A DNA stretch of 31,712 bases from an uncultured Sinobacteraceae bacterium (GCA_937902995.1 CALEKY010000102.1:1-31712); one strand, 5' to 3'; positions 1 to 8,845 are shown, numbered from the stretch's first letter. Notes: generated by a model not told the origin, from the letters alone. Numbers and translations: made by a program.

Positions 1-462
1 TTTGCGTCCGGATTCGGTTTCATCGGCAACTTCACGTATCAGGAGAGCGGCGGATCGGCGAAGGAATATCGCAAGGCCGACGGCCCGAGGAATGTGCTCA
101 CGCTGCTCGGGTTCCCCGAAGCCTACGACAAGATCACGCTGCCGAATCTCTCGAAGAGGGCCTACAACGCCACGCTGTTCTACGACAAGTACGGCTTGAA
201 CGCTCGCGTGCGCTATACGTGGCGATCGAGCTTCGTATCCGAGGACAGCTTCTTCTTCGGCCTGCCGCGGATCAATGCGGCACGAGGGCAGCTCAACGCG
301 AGCATCAATTACGCGATCAACGACAACTTCTCGCTCGGCGTTGAAGGAATCAATCTCCTTCGCGAAGATGCCAATCAATACTGCATCAACGACCGTGCGC
401 TGCTGTGTTTCCAGGGTCTGACGGACCGTCGGATCACGGCGGGCGTGAGCATGAAGTTCTAG
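1..462 (+). CDS. TonB-dependent receptor, C-terminal fragment (5' end outside window)
   Basis: The reading frame is open from the first base and ends at a TAG at 460-462, giving about 153 residues of the C-terminus. The visible protein is an alternation of short beta-strands with aromatic girdles and turns (for example around RVRYTWRSSFVSEDSFFFG and NFSLGVEGINLL), and it ends in a terminal Phe (GVSMKF). This is the usual C-terminal signature of outer-membrane beta-barrels recognised by the BAM complex. A strand of the type SLGVEGINLLRED close to the end is typical of TonB-dependent receptors in this lineage. Plug and TonB box lie upstream of the window. It sits 87 bases before a secreted PL6 lyase and in the same direction, so the likely cargo is alginate or oligo-alginate. 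That cargo is inference from neighbours only. Confidence 0.85.
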   Translation, partial: FASGFGFIGNFTYQESGGSAKEYRKADGPRNVLTLLGFPEAYDKITLPNLSKRAYNATLFYDKYGLNARVRYTWRSSFVSEDSFFFGLPRINAARGQLNASINYAINDNFSLGVEGINLLREDANQYCINDRALLCFQGLTDRRITAGVSMKF

Positions 463-549
463 CCGGTGCTGAGCGCCTGTCCGTCACTCGAAGCAATGGC
501 CGAGCGGCGCGATCGCGTCGCTCGGCCCGTCGCGACCCAACGCAAACGG

Positions 550-2727
550 ATGAAACCGATCCTCATCGTTCTTGCTTGTCTGGTCGGCACGGCAGCGCAT
601 GCCCGCGAGACGCTCGTCCGATCGCAAGCCGAGTACTACGAGGCGCTCGAGACGCTTCGTGCGGGCGACACGATCGTGCTCGCGAATGGCGAGTGGCGCG
701 ACTTCGAAGTGCTGTTCAAAGGCAAGGGCACGGCGAAGCAGCCGATCACACTGACGGCGGAAACCAAGGGACAGGTCATTCTCGGCGGGCAGTCGAATCT
801 CCGCCTTGCAGGCGAGTATCTCGTCGTCTCCGGTCTCGTGTTCAAGAACGGGTATTCACCGACGGACACCGTCATCGCATTTCGAGGGACGAACGGAGAG
901 TACGCGAATAACAGCCGCGTCACGGAAGTCGTCATCGATCGCTTCAACAAGCCCGACCGCACCGAGTTCGATATCTGGGTGGCGATGGACGGCAAGCGCA
1001 ACCGATTCGACCACAATCATCTCGAAGGCAAGAGCAATCAGGGTGTGACGCTCGCCGTGCGGCTGGATAGTCCAGAGAGCCAGGAGAACCATCACCGCAT
1101 CGACCACAACTATTTCGGTCCGCGGCAGACGCTCGGATCGAACGGCGGCGAAACGATCCGCATCGGCACGAGCCATTACTCGCTGACGAACTCGTTCACG
1201 GTCGTCGAGAACAACTACTTCGACCGCTGCGACGGCGAAGTGGAGATCGTGTCGAGCAAGTCGGGCGGCAATGTCTTTCGCGGCAACGTCTTCTTCGAAT
1301 CGCGCGGCGCGCTGACGCTGCGTCACGGGAACGACAACGTCGTCGAAGGCAACGTCTTCTTCGGCAATCGCGTGGAGCACACGGGCGGCATCCGCGTGAT
1401 CAACAAGCGCCAAACCGTGCGCAACAACTATCTGTACGGTCTGACCGGCCATCGCTTCGCCGGCGCGCTCGTCGTCATGAACGGCGTACCGAACTCGCCG
1501 ATCAATCGCTATCACCAGGTCGAGGATTCCGTGATCGAATACAATTCGATCATCGAGAGCGCGCACATCGAGCTGGCTGCGGGCGCCGATGCGGAACGCT
1601 CGGCACCGCCCATTCGTACGCGATTCGTCCGAAACTTGATCTACAACGCCGATGGGCGAGACGTCATTGCGGTTCACGACGACGTGAGCGGTATTCGATT
1701 CGCCGATAACGTCGTACACAACGTCGCAAAGCTGCCCATCGAACGCGGATTCGCCCGCCGAAACGTCGAGCTCGAAAGAGCGCAGAACGGATTGCTCTAT
1801 CCCGTTGGACTGAGGGCGGGCGCCGCTCGCGAGCTTCAAGTACTCAGCAAGGATGCAACCGGTGTTGCCTGGTATCCGAAGCCGGATCGAAGGGGGCGAT
1901 TCGATACGGGCACCACGATCTCTGCGACAGATGCGGATGCGTTCGCCAAGGCCGTCGCGCGCGCTCAGGCAGGGGACATCATCGAGCTCGCTGCCGGTAA
2001 GTACGTCGTCGAACGCACGTTGATCGTCGATCGACCGTTGACCATTCGTTCTGCGGATGCAGCGCAGCGCGCTCGCCTCGAGTTCACGCGCAATGCGCTG
2101 TTCGAGATCGCCGACGGCGGCAGCTTGAAGCTCGTCGGTCTCGATATCTCCGGCAAGGCCGCGCCCGACATGGCAGGCAATTCGGTCATCCGGACGAGCC
2201 GCTACTCGATGCTGAACAACTACGAGCTCGAGCTCGACGACGTCACCGTCCGCGATCTCGACGTCAATCACTCATTCCATTTCTTCACGGCGGCGAAGAG
2301 CACCTTCGCCGACCGTATTCGGATTTCCAGATCGACGTTCAGCAACATCACCGGTCACGTGTTGGTGCTGAACAATGAGACCGACGATCTGGGGCTGTAC
2401 AGCGCCGAGTACATCACGATCGCCGATTCGAAGTTCGTCGACGTCGAGGGCACTGTCGCGGACGTTTATCGCGGCGGTACGGATGAAAGCACTTTCGGTC
2501 CGCATTTCGAGTTGAGCGGTTCGAGTCTGCAATCGGTCGGATCGGGCAAGCGCAACAAGTCGCGGGCGTCTGTCCGGCTTCTCGGTGTGCAGCAGATCGA
2601 TATCCGCAACAACAGCTTCTTGGACAGCCGTCCTGTTCGTGTAACGCATACGGTCGGCGAGCCGATCAGCCGCATCGCCGAGAACCGATTCGTGAACACG
2701 CCGGAACCTGAGGTCGATACGCTGTGA
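550..2727 (+). CDS. Secreted PL6-family alginate lyase (two beta-helix domains)
   Basis: The product is a 725-residue polysaccharide lyase of family PL6 (chondroitinase B/poly-mannuronate lyase fold), predicted to cleave alginate by beta-elimination in the periplasm or outside the cell. The ATG at 550 is chosen because it begins a clean signal peptide (MKPILIVLACLVGTAAHA, cleavage after residue 18). An in-frame ATG at 496 would only add an Arg-rich extension, and the ribosome site is weak for both. Repeated N-N-Y-F and N-V-F-F coils mark the first parallel beta-helix (residues about 20-400), and a second smaller helix covers about 450-720. The PL6 catalytic pair is seen as Lys237 (VSSKSGGN) and Arg258 (LTLRHGN). 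Their 21-residue spacing is what I recall for AlyGC Lys220/Arg241. The two-domain length also matches AlyGC-type enzymes. It is followed by PL17 with a 4-base overlap, so the two are surely co-translated. Confidence 0.93.
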   Translation: MKPILIVLACLVGTAAHARETLVRSQAEYYEALETLRAGDTIVLANGEWRDFEVLFKGKGTAKQPITLTAETKGQVILGGQSNLRLAGEYLVVSGLVFKNGYSPTDTVIAFRGTNGEYANNSRVTEVVIDRFNKPDRTEFDIWVAMDGKRNRFDHNHLEGKSNQGVTLAVRLDSPESQENHHRIDHNYFGPRQTLGSNGGETIRIGTSHYSLTNSFTVVENNYFDRCDGEVEIVSSKSGGNVFRGNVFFESRGALTLRHGNDNVVEGNVFFGNRVEHTGGIRVINKRQTVRNNYLYGLTGHRFAGALVVMNGVPNSPINRYHQVEDSVIEYNSIIESAHIELAAGADAERSAPPIRTRFVRNLIYNADGRDVIAVHDDVSGIRFADNVVHNVAKLPIERGFARRNVELERAQNGLLYPVGLRAGAARELQVLSKDATGVAWYPKPDRRGRFDTGTTISATDADAFAKAVARAQAGDIIELAAGKYVVERTLIVDRPLTIRSADAAQRARLEFTRNALFEIADGGSLKLVGLDISGKAAPDMAGNSVIRTSRYSMLNNYELELDDVTVRDLDVNHSFHFFTAAKSTFADRIRISRSTFSNITGHVLVLNNETDDLGLYSAEYITIADSKFVDVEGTVADVYRGGTDESTFGPHFELSGSSLQSVGSGKRNKSRASVRLLGVQQIDIRNNSFLDSRPVRVTHTVGEPISRIAENRFVNTPEPEVDTL

Positions 2728-4922
2728 TCCCGGCGATGGTGAAATTGAAGCTCTCGGTCTTCGTGTTCCTGGCGGCGATGAATGTCGCGCTTGCCGGACC
2801 TCGGCTGCTGCTCTCGTCGGCGGACGTGGATCTGATCCGGGCCGAGCTGAATTCGACGTCGAGTTTCGCAAAGTCATTGGCGGAAACTCGAGCCAAGGTG
2901 GATGCCTATTTCGAGTCGACGCCCGATGTGCCGGTCCCGAGGGATCCGGGCGGCGGCTACACGCACGAGAAGCACAAGCAGAATGGCATCGCCATTCACG
3001 ATGCCGGAATTCTGTATCGGCTGACGGGCGACGCCAAATACGCGACGTATGCGCGAGACCTCTTGCTCGCGTACGCAAAGCTCTATCCGACGTTGGGTAG
3101 ACACCCGGTCAAGCGATCGAATACGCCCGGCCGATTGTTCTGGCAAAGCCTGAACGAATCCGTGTGGCTCGTGTACGCCATTCAGGGGTATGACGCAATC
3201 GCCGACACGCTCATGCCGCAACAGCGCAAGACGATCGAGGGAGGGCTCTTGCGACCGATGGCGGACTTTCTGTCCGTGCAGTCGCCCGAAACGTTCGATC
3301 GCATCCACAACCACGGCACTTGGGCGGTAGCGGCCGTCGGCATGACCGGTTATGCGCTAGGCGACAAGGAGTACGTACAGAAGGCGCTATACGGGTTGAA
3401 ACGCGACGGCAAAGCGGGGTTCATCAAGCAGCTCGACGAGCTGTTCTCTCCGGACGGGTACTACACGGAAGGGCCTTACTATCAACGCTACGCGCTGATG
3501 CCGTTCATCGTGTTTGCACGCGCGATTCATGCGAACGATCCGGATCTAAGAATCTTTGAGTACCGTGACAAAGTTCTGCTGAGAGCGATCTACGCGTGCG
3601 TCGATCTTTCCTATGCCGGATTGCTGTTCCCGGTCAATGACGCCATCAAGGACAAGGGTCTCGACACGATCGAGCTTCGGTACGGGATCGCGACAGCCTA
3701 CGCGCTGACCGGCGATCCAACCTTGCTCTCGATCGCACAGATGCAGCACCCGTATGTGCTGACCGGCGATGGCTATCGTCTTGCCAAGGCTGTCGATGCC
3801 GGCCTCAGCAAGCCTTATCGGTATCGCTCGAAGGTTTTTCGCGACGGACCGTCGGGCAAACAGGGCGCGTTGGTCGTCTTGCGTCACGGCGAGCAGCCGG
3901 ATCAACGAGCGCTCGTGTTCAAGGCGACGTCGCAAGGCATGGGACACGGCCACTTCGACAAACTGACGTGGCTGTTCTACGACAACGGTCAAGAGATCGT
4001 ACCGGACTATGGCGCTGCACGGTTTCTCAACGTGGAGCAGAAGGAGGGCGGTCACTACCTGCCGGAGAACGAAAGCTGGGCCAAACAAACGATTGCGCAC
4101 AACACGCTCGTCGTCGATGAGCGCAGCCATTTCGATGCCGATCTAAAGCTTGCCGAGCAGCATCATCCCGAGCTCCTCGTGTTCGAAAGCCGGGATGGCG
4201 CTCAAATCACCGCTGCCGTGATGCGCGATGCCTATTCGGGTGTCGAGTTCCGTCGAACGATGGCGCTGCTCAACGGGATCGTCCCTGATCACCCGATCGT
4301 CGTCGATGTGCTCAATGTGAATAGTAAGACGGCACACCAGTACGATCTGCCGCTGCACTTCACGGGGCAAATCATCTCTGCGAACCCTGGATTCGATGCT
4401 CGCACGGACAGTCTCAGGCCGCTCGGCACCGCCAACGGTTATCAGCACTTGTGGTTGCGGGCGTCGGCTTCCGTGGCCGCGAACGAGAATGTCTCGCTCA
4501 CCTGGCTCAACAAGAATCGCTTCTACACCTATACCGCGCTCGCGCAGAACGGATTCGAGGTCTTGCTGACGCAGCTGGGCGCGAACGATCCGAGATTCAA
4601 TTTGCGTTACGACCAAGCATTGGTCCTGCGCGTCAAGGATGCGCGGGCACAAACGTTCGTTTCCGTTCTCGAGCCGCACGGCGAATACAACGGTTCGGCC
4701 GAATACACGATCGGCGGCCGCAGCAACATCGCAGAACTGCAGCGTTTTCAAGCGGGCCGCGCCGACGTCATTCGCATCACGACGACCGACGGTTCTCGCC
4801 ACTACCTCGCGCTGTCGTACGACACGCGGACAGATGCGATTCACAAGGTTGCAGCGGACGGTCGCGACTTCGAATGGCGCGGCTATTACGGCGTATTCGA
4901 TCAGAACGGAGCGCGGAGATGA
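2724..4922 (+). CDS. PL17-family oligo-alginate lyase (exolytic)
   Basis: The product is a 732-residue heparinase II/III-superfamily protein of family PL17, which removes unsaturated uronate monomers from the ends of alginate oligomers. The N-terminus is a signal peptide ending near NVALA-GPRL, followed by an alpha/alpha toroid (about 60-370) and a beta-sheet heparinase-like domain (about 380-730). Numbered from the GTG at 2724, expected active-site residues are all present: Asn196-His197 (IHNHGTW), Tyr253 (EGPYYQRY), His410 (GHGHFDK), Asp428 (VPDYG), Tyr445 (GGHYLP) and His459 (IAHNTL). The constant offset of 5 from the Alg17C residues I remember (N201, H202, Y258, H415, D433, Y450, H464) supports an active, zinc-containing enzyme. 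The GTG overlaps the PL6 stop (GTGA) and has TGAGG 10 bases upstream. An ATG at 2736 is the alternative and keeps the signal peptide. Confidence 0.94.
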   Translation: MIPAMVKLKLSVFVFLAAMNVALAGPRLLLSSADVDLIRAELNSTSSFAKSLAETRAKVDAYFESTPDVPVPRDPGGGYTHEKHKQNGIAIHDAGILYRLTGDAKYATYARDLLLAYAKLYPTLGRHPVKRSNTPGRLFWQSLNESVWLVYAIQGYDAIADTLMPQQRKTIEGGLLRPMADFLSVQSPETFDRIHNHGTWAVAAVGMTGYALGDKEYVQKALYGLKRDGKAGFIKQLDELFSPDGYYTEGPYYQRYALMPFIVFARAIHANDPDLRIFEYRDKVLLRAIYACVDLSYAGLLFPVNDAIKDKGLDTIELRYGIATAYALTGDPTLLSIAQMQHPYVLTGDGYRLAKAVDAGLSKPYRYRSKVFRDGPSGKQGALVVLRHGEQPDQRALVFKATSQGMGHGHFDKLTWLFYDNGQEIVPDYGAARFLNVEQKEGGHYLPENESWAKQTIAHNTLVVDERSHFDADLKLAEQHHPELLVFESRDGAQITAAVMRDAYSGVEFRRTMALLNGIVPDHPIVVDVLNVNSKTAHQYDLPLHFTGQIISANPGFDARTDSLRPLGTANGYQHLWLRASASVAANENVSLTWLNKNRFYTYTALAQNGFEVLLTQLGANDPRFNLRYDQALVLRVKDARAQTFVSVLEPHGEYNGSAEYTIGGRSNIAELQRFQAGRADVIRITTTDGSRHYLALSYDTRTDAIHKVAADGRDFEWRGYYGVFDQNGARR

Positions 4923-4979
4923 CACTGAATCAAACCGATGGGCGGGCAGTTCGATCCGTCAGTTCGTTCGAGTAGCGCG

Positions 4980-6257
4980 ATGAATACGAAAAATCTCAGA
5001 TGGATCGTCGTCACGCTCGTTGCTATCGCGACGGTCATCAACTACATCGATCGCAACGCCCTGGCGGTCATGTGGCCCGGCATGTCCGAAGACCTGGGTC
5101 TCGACAAAGCCGACTACGCGAACATCGTTTCCTTGTTCATGATCGGCTATGCGATCGGTCAGTCCGTGTTCGGGAAAATCTTCGATGCTATCGGCACGCG
5201 GCTTGCCTTTGTGACGTCGATCGTCGTGTGGTCCGTGGCCATCATGCTCCACGCCGTCGTGAGGACGTTCAGCGGACTGAGCATCGTCCGATTCGTTTTG
5301 GGTGTCGGAGAGGCCGGCAACTGGCCGGGCGCCACGAAGGCGAATGCGGAATGGTTTCCGATCAAAGAACGAGCGCTCGCCCAGGGCATTTTCAATTCGG
5401 GCGCGTCGCTCGGCGCAGTGATCTCCGCACCGGTGATCGCGCTTCTCTATGTGCAATTCGGTTGGAAAGGCACATTCGTCTTGGCGGGCGTGCTGGGCTT
5501 TATCTGGCTGCTGCCATGGCTCGTGATCTACAAGGCGCCGCCTGAGCGCCACCCATGGCTGTCGTCGGAAGAGCGCGAGTACATTCTTTCTGGGCAGAAA
5601 GCCGATGCCGGTACAAAACAAAGCGAAGGCATAGCAGCGCCCGGTCTGCTCGAGCTGCTTCGCTATCGACAAAGCTGGTCGGTGATCGCCTCGCGATTCT
5701 TCCTTGACCCCGTGTGGTGGCTGTTCGTTTCTTGGCTGCCCATTTATCTCGCCGATCGGTTCGGATTCGATGTTCGCGAGATCGGCCTTTATGCCTGGGT
5801 GCCATACGTCGGCGCCGCATTCGGTGCGCTCTTCGGCGGTTGGCTTGCTGGCGCGCTTCTCAAGAAGGGCTGGACGGTCAACGCGACGCGCAAGCTCACG
5901 ATCACGTTGGGCGGAATCATCATGTTGCCGACGTTGCTCGCCACTGCCGTTGCAGTGACGCCGCTCGTGGCCGTGCTGCTGATGGCCGTCATTCTTTTCG
6001 GCTTTCAAATGGCGATCGGCAACATTCAGACGCTGCCGAGCGATTTCTTCGCTGGTAAGTCGGTGGGTTCGCTGGCCGGCGTCGGCGGTACCGCCGCGAT
6101 CCTCGGTGTGATCATCACCACGCAGATGGTGCCGCGAATCACGACGGAATCCTATGTGCCGTTCTTCGTCTTGGGCGCGTTGCTCGTGCCGCTCGCCGTG
6201 CTCTCGGTTTGGGGGTTCGGCGGCGAGATCAAGCCCGTGAGCGCGCGAACGAAATGA
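4980..6257 (+). CDS. MFS transporter, hexuronate (ExuT-like) family
   Basis: The product is a 425-residue inner-membrane carrier with about 12 predicted hydrophobic segments and a central cytoplasmic loop (about residues 190-230). Family marks include INYIDRNALAVMWP in the first helix, the MFS loop after helix 2 (GKIFDAIGTR) and GVGEAGNWPGATKANAEWF before helix 5, all characteristic of the anion:cation symporter group that contains ExuT. The ATG at 4980 is preferred over the in-frame ATG at 4938, which would put a polar 14-residue extension before the first helix. No clear Shine-Dalgarno is visible. It lies 57 bases after PL17 and 22 bases before the SDR, all on one strand. Its probable job is import of the lyase product (DEH, the open form of unsaturated uronate) or of oligo-alginate into the cytoplasm. 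The substrate is inferred from context. Confidence 0.9.
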   Translation: MNTKNLRWIVVTLVAIATVINYIDRNALAVMWPGMSEDLGLDKADYANIVSLFMIGYAIGQSVFGKIFDAIGTRLAFVTSIVVWSVAIMLHAVVRTFSGLSIVRFVLGVGEAGNWPGATKANAEWFPIKERALAQGIFNSGASLGAVISAPVIALLYVQFGWKGTFVLAGVLGFIWLLPWLVIYKAPPERHPWLSSEEREYILSGQKADAGTKQSEGIAAPGLLELLRYRQSWSVIASRFFLDPVWWLFVSWLPIYLADRFGFDVREIGLYAWVPYVGAAFGALFGGWLAGALLKKGWTVNATRKLTITLGGIIMLPTLLATAVAVTPLVAVLLMAVILFGFQMAIGNIQTLPSDFFAGKSVGSLAGVGGTAAILGVIITTQMVPRITTESYVPFFVLGALLVPLAVLSVWGFGGEIKPVSARTK

Positions 6258-6279
6258 TCGAGTGGAGTGCGAACAGCAA

Positions 6280-7032
6280 ATGAACATGAAAGACAAAGTT
6301 GCGATCGTGGCCGGCGGCGCAAGAGACATCGGGCGCGCCATTTCCTTGAAGCTGGCTGCGGTCGGCGCCAAGGTCGTCGTCAATTTCAACAACAGCAAGA
6401 CGGAGGCCGAGGAGACCGTGGCGGCCATCCTTGCAGCCGGCGGTACAGCGATCGCCGTTGCCGGCGATATGACGAAGCAGGCGGACGTCGAGAATCTGGT
6501 GAACGAGACGCGCGCAGCCTACGGTGACAGCATCGACGTGCTCGTCAATGTCGTGGGCGGAATGGTGGCACGTAAGACGCTCGGGGAAATGGATCAGGAA
6601 TTCTTCGAGTGGGTCATGCGTCTGAATGTGACGAGCGCATTCCTGACTTCGAAGTTCGTGATGCCTTACATGCCAGAGGGTAGTGCGATCGTGAATCTGT
6701 CCTCGCTCGCGGGGCGTGACGGCGGCGGTCCGGGTGCATCCGCTTACGCGGCGTCGAAGGGAGCCGTGATGTCGTTCACCCGCGCGCTCGCAAAAGAGCT
6801 CGGCCCGCGCAACATTCGTGTGAACTGCGTCTGTCCGGGCATGATCGCCACCACATTCCACGACACCTTCACCAAGGACGAGGTTCGAGCCAAGGTGGCG
6901 GCGAGCACGCCGTTGCGGCGTGAAGGTCGCGCGGAAGAAGTCGCCGATCTCGTCGCCTACTTGGTTTCGCCCGAGGCGAGCTTCATTACCGGCGCCAGCG
7001 TCGACATCAACGGCGGATTGGGCTTTTCGTAA
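6280..7032 (+). CDS. SDR-family oxidoreductase, probable DEH reductase
   Basis: This is a 250-residue classical short-chain dehydrogenase/reductase. Seen features are the nucleotide-binding loop AGGARDIGRA (residues 11-20, with Ala in place of the usual first Thr), the NVVGG equivalent of the NNAG motif, and the catalytic Ser142-Tyr156-Lys160 set (NLSSLAG, YAASK). The C-terminal consensus is a typical VAYLVSPEASFITGASVDINGG. The loop with Arg15 would suit NADPH, though this is not decisive. In alginate degraders an SDR beside PL17 usually reduces 4-deoxy-L-erythro-5-hexoseulose uronate to 2-keto-3-deoxy-D-gluconate, and this position after the lyases and transporter fits that role. The start could be ATG 6280 or ATG 6286; GGAG at 6264-6267 is upstream. 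A generic SDR with another uronate-derived substrate remains possible. Confidence 0.85.
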   Translation: MNMKDKVAIVAGGARDIGRAISLKLAAVGAKVVVNFNNSKTEAEETVAAILAAGGTAIAVAGDMTKQADVENLVNETRAAYGDSIDVLVNVVGGMVARKTLGEMDQEFFEWVMRLNVTSAFLTSKFVMPYMPEGSAIVNLSSLAGRDGGGPGASAYAASKGAVMSFTRALAKELGPRNIRVNCVCPGMIATTFHDTFTKDEVRAKVAASTPLRREGRAEEVADLVAYLVSPEASFITGASVDINGGLGFS

Positions 7033-7670
7033 GTAAGCACGCTTTAACATTCCATTGGCGTACGGCGACGCCGTTACGCATGACGACACCGATCTTCCTG
7101 GCGAGAGCGAGATCGTCGTCGGTCGAGTCCCAACCGTGCTCGATCGAAGTCTGGATGCACGAGCATGTGAGCGGCTGGACGGATCAGCGTTTGGCGGAAA
7201 GGGTTGCGCGCGAGCTCATGCCGAATCTGCTGCACGAGCACCGAACTTCGGACGCACTGGTCTGATCAAAGAGCGCCTCGCTCACAACCGCGATTTTCGG
7301 CCATCGGCCGCCACGGATCTCATCTCCCTCGCACGGCTTGCTTCGGAGGCCCGCGACCGTAAGACGCAGCGGTGTTGCTGAGCGACTTCGAGACGCAATA
7401 TCCGAACGACCGCGCCGAAGCCATCGCCAGGCAAATGCGTCTGTCGCTGGGAAAGTAGCGCAATCCCCTTCGAGCCGCGCCGCGTTGCGGGGCAACGACC
7501 GACGTAGCGAGTCCGCGCAGATCGGTTCGATCGAACGAGTCGATCGGTTGGTCGTGTCCCCCCCCGAGATTCTTCGTGCGGACACACGGTCTTTGCGTAT
7601 TTTGGGAACAGGCCACAGGCGACAGGCTACAGGCGACAGTTGGCCGCAGCGCTAACAGTTGGAGACGACG
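7033..7670. other. Long gap with possible decayed coding remnants
   Basis: About 640 bases lie between the SDR and the transaldolase. I found no convincing intact gene. On the plus strand three short stretches in different frames read like protein: roughly 7130-7264 (IEVWMHEHVSGWTDQRLAERVARELMP begins it), 7270-7378 (ATDLISLARLASEARDRK) and 7370-7458 (LLSDFETQYPNDRAEA, ending at a TAG). They could be pieces of one frameshifted gene or chance reading frames in GC-rich DNA. I do not recognise the protein. Near the end there is a C8 run (about 7559-7566) and a short direct repeat just upstream of the transaldolase. Confidence 0.3.
7615..7639. repeat. Short direct repeat, 2 copies of an 11-mer
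   Basis: The 11-mer ACAGGCGACAG occurs at 7615-7625 and again at 7629-7639, separated by GCT. It is embedded in a longer low-complexity run of ACAGG-type units starting near 7607. It lies 31 bases before the transaldolase ATG, so it is in the 5' leader or promoter region. Similar small degenerate tandem tracts are common between genes in xanthomonad-like genomes. No function can be read from the sequence. Confidence 0.7.
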
Positions 7671-8774
7671 ATGACGAATCCGCTACTCGAGCTCGCACGG
7701 TTTGGGCAAAGCTACTGGCTCGACGACTTGAGCCGCAGCATGGTCCGAAGCGGCGATCTGCAACGGCGCGTGGAGCAAGAAGGACTGACCGGCGTCACTT
7801 CGAACCCGACGATTTTTCACGCGGCTCTGAGCAAGGGCACGGAGTACACCGAGCAGTTGAAAAAGTTGGCCGGACAGCCCGCGCACAGCATCTACGAAAC
7901 GCTGATCGTCGAGGATGTGCGCGATGCCTGCGATGTTCTGCGCCCTGTGTATGACCGAACAGAAGGGCGCGACGGGTTCGTGAGTCTGGAGCTCTCGCCG
8001 AACCTCGCGCGAAACATTCACGGCTCGATTGCCGAGGCGCGCCGGTACTGGCAGGCGGTGTCGCGTCCGAATCTGCTGATCAAAGTGCCGGGCACGATGG
8101 AGGGCGTTTCCATCGTCGAGGAGTTGCTCGTCGAAGGGATCAACGTCAATGTCACGCTCTTGTTCTCGGTCGAGCGCTACCACGAGGTGGCGCAGGCCTA
8201 TGTGAGCGCGCTCGAGCGACGCAAGGCGGAGCACAAGCCACTGTCGAATGTCGCGTCGGTCGCCAGCTTTTTCGTCAGCCGCATCGATACGCTCGTCGAC
8301 AAGCTTCTGCAGCAGAAGGTCGACAACGGCGTCACGCAAGCCAAGCATCTACTAGGCAAGGCGGCAGTGGCCAATGCCAAGCTGGCCTATCAGCGCTACA
8401 AGGAACTGATCGCATCTGGACGGTGGCGTTTCGTCGAAGCGGCGGGCGCGCGGCCGCAACGGCTCTTGTGGGCGAGCACGAGCACGAAGAATCCTTCCTA
8501 TCCAGACTTGCTGTACGTCGAACCGCTGATCGGACCGCAGACGATCAACACGATGCCGCTGCAGACCGTCGCTGCCTTCGCAGATCACGGCAAGCCGGCA
8601 GAGACGCTAGAACAGGACCTCGATGAAGCCAAACGCGTCATGCGCGAGCTGCATGAGATCGGAATCGACATGCAGGACGTGACGCGCCAGCTTCTCGATG
8701 AGGGAATCCAGAAGTTCGTCGACTCGTACAACGCAATCCTGCAGCTCATTGCCGAGAAGACGATTTCGGCATAG
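7671..8774 (+). CDS. tal: Transaldolase
   Basis: This 367-residue enzyme of the pentose phosphate pathway transfers a dihydroxyacetone unit between sugar phosphates. The family is clear from the early YWLDDLSRSMV and GVTSNPTIF motifs, the Schiff-base lysine at residue 138 in LLIKVPGT, the GINVNVTLLFS strand and ASVASFFVSRID. The length fits the longer (about 370-residue) bacterial transaldolase type rather than the 220-residue form. ATG 7671 is chosen because GGAGA at 7661-7665 is a good ribosome site 5 bases upstream; a TTG at 7659 is less likely. Here it is free-standing: the next gene is 151 bases away and unrelated, and no glucose-6-phosphate dehydrogenase or isomerase flanks it within the window. 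It could help carry carbon from the upstream sugar-acid genes, but no direct link is visible. Confidence 0.95.
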   Translation: MTNPLLELARFGQSYWLDDLSRSMVRSGDLQRRVEQEGLTGVTSNPTIFHAALSKGTEYTEQLKKLAGQPAHSIYETLIVEDVRDACDVLRPVYDRTEGRDGFVSLELSPNLARNIHGSIAEARRYWQAVSRPNLLIKVPGTMEGVSIVEELLVEGINVNVTLLFSVERYHEVAQAYVSALERRKAEHKPLSNVASVASFFVSRIDTLVDKLLQQKVDNGVTQAKHLLGKAAVANAKLAYQRYKELIASGRWRFVEAAGARPQRLLWASTSTKNPSYPDLLYVEPLIGPQTINTMPLQTVAAFADHGKPAETLEQDLDEAKRVMRELHEIGIDMQDVTRQLLDEGIQKFVDSYNAILQLIAEKTISA

Positions 8775-8813
8775 CCGGACAATGCTGCGGGAGCGTCAGG
8801 TCTCTTGCAGGAC

Positions 8814-8843
8814 ACAGGCTGGGCGGGGTTTTCATCAGCCTGT
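8814..8843 (+). terminator. Stem-loop after transaldolase
   Basis: ACAGGCTG (8814-8821) pairs perfectly with CAGCCTGT (8836-8843) across a 14-base loop that contains a GGGG-TTTT stretch. It begins 40 bases after the transaldolase stop. Only a short TT follows, so if it is a terminator it is a weak intrinsic one. It could equally act as an RNA-stability hairpin. Confidence 0.4.
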
Positions 8844-8845
8844 TT

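Noticed and set aside
856..2271. A 471-codon open frame on the minus strand opposite the PL6 gene
   Set aside because: No family resemblance, no ribosome site, and Arg/Val/Asp-rich composition typical of the antisense of a GC-rich gene. The PL6 frame with its signal peptide and catalytic pair is clearly the coding one.
2272..3078. A 268-codon minus-strand frame across the PL6/PL17 junction
   Set aside because: No motif and Arg/Ser/Pro-rich, spanning the overlap of two genuine genes on the other strand.
4959..6428. A 489-codon minus-strand open frame opposite the MFS transporter
   Set aside because: Very rich in Arg, His, Asp and Glu, with no recognisable domain, and runs across two real genes. 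It is a GC-bias shadow.
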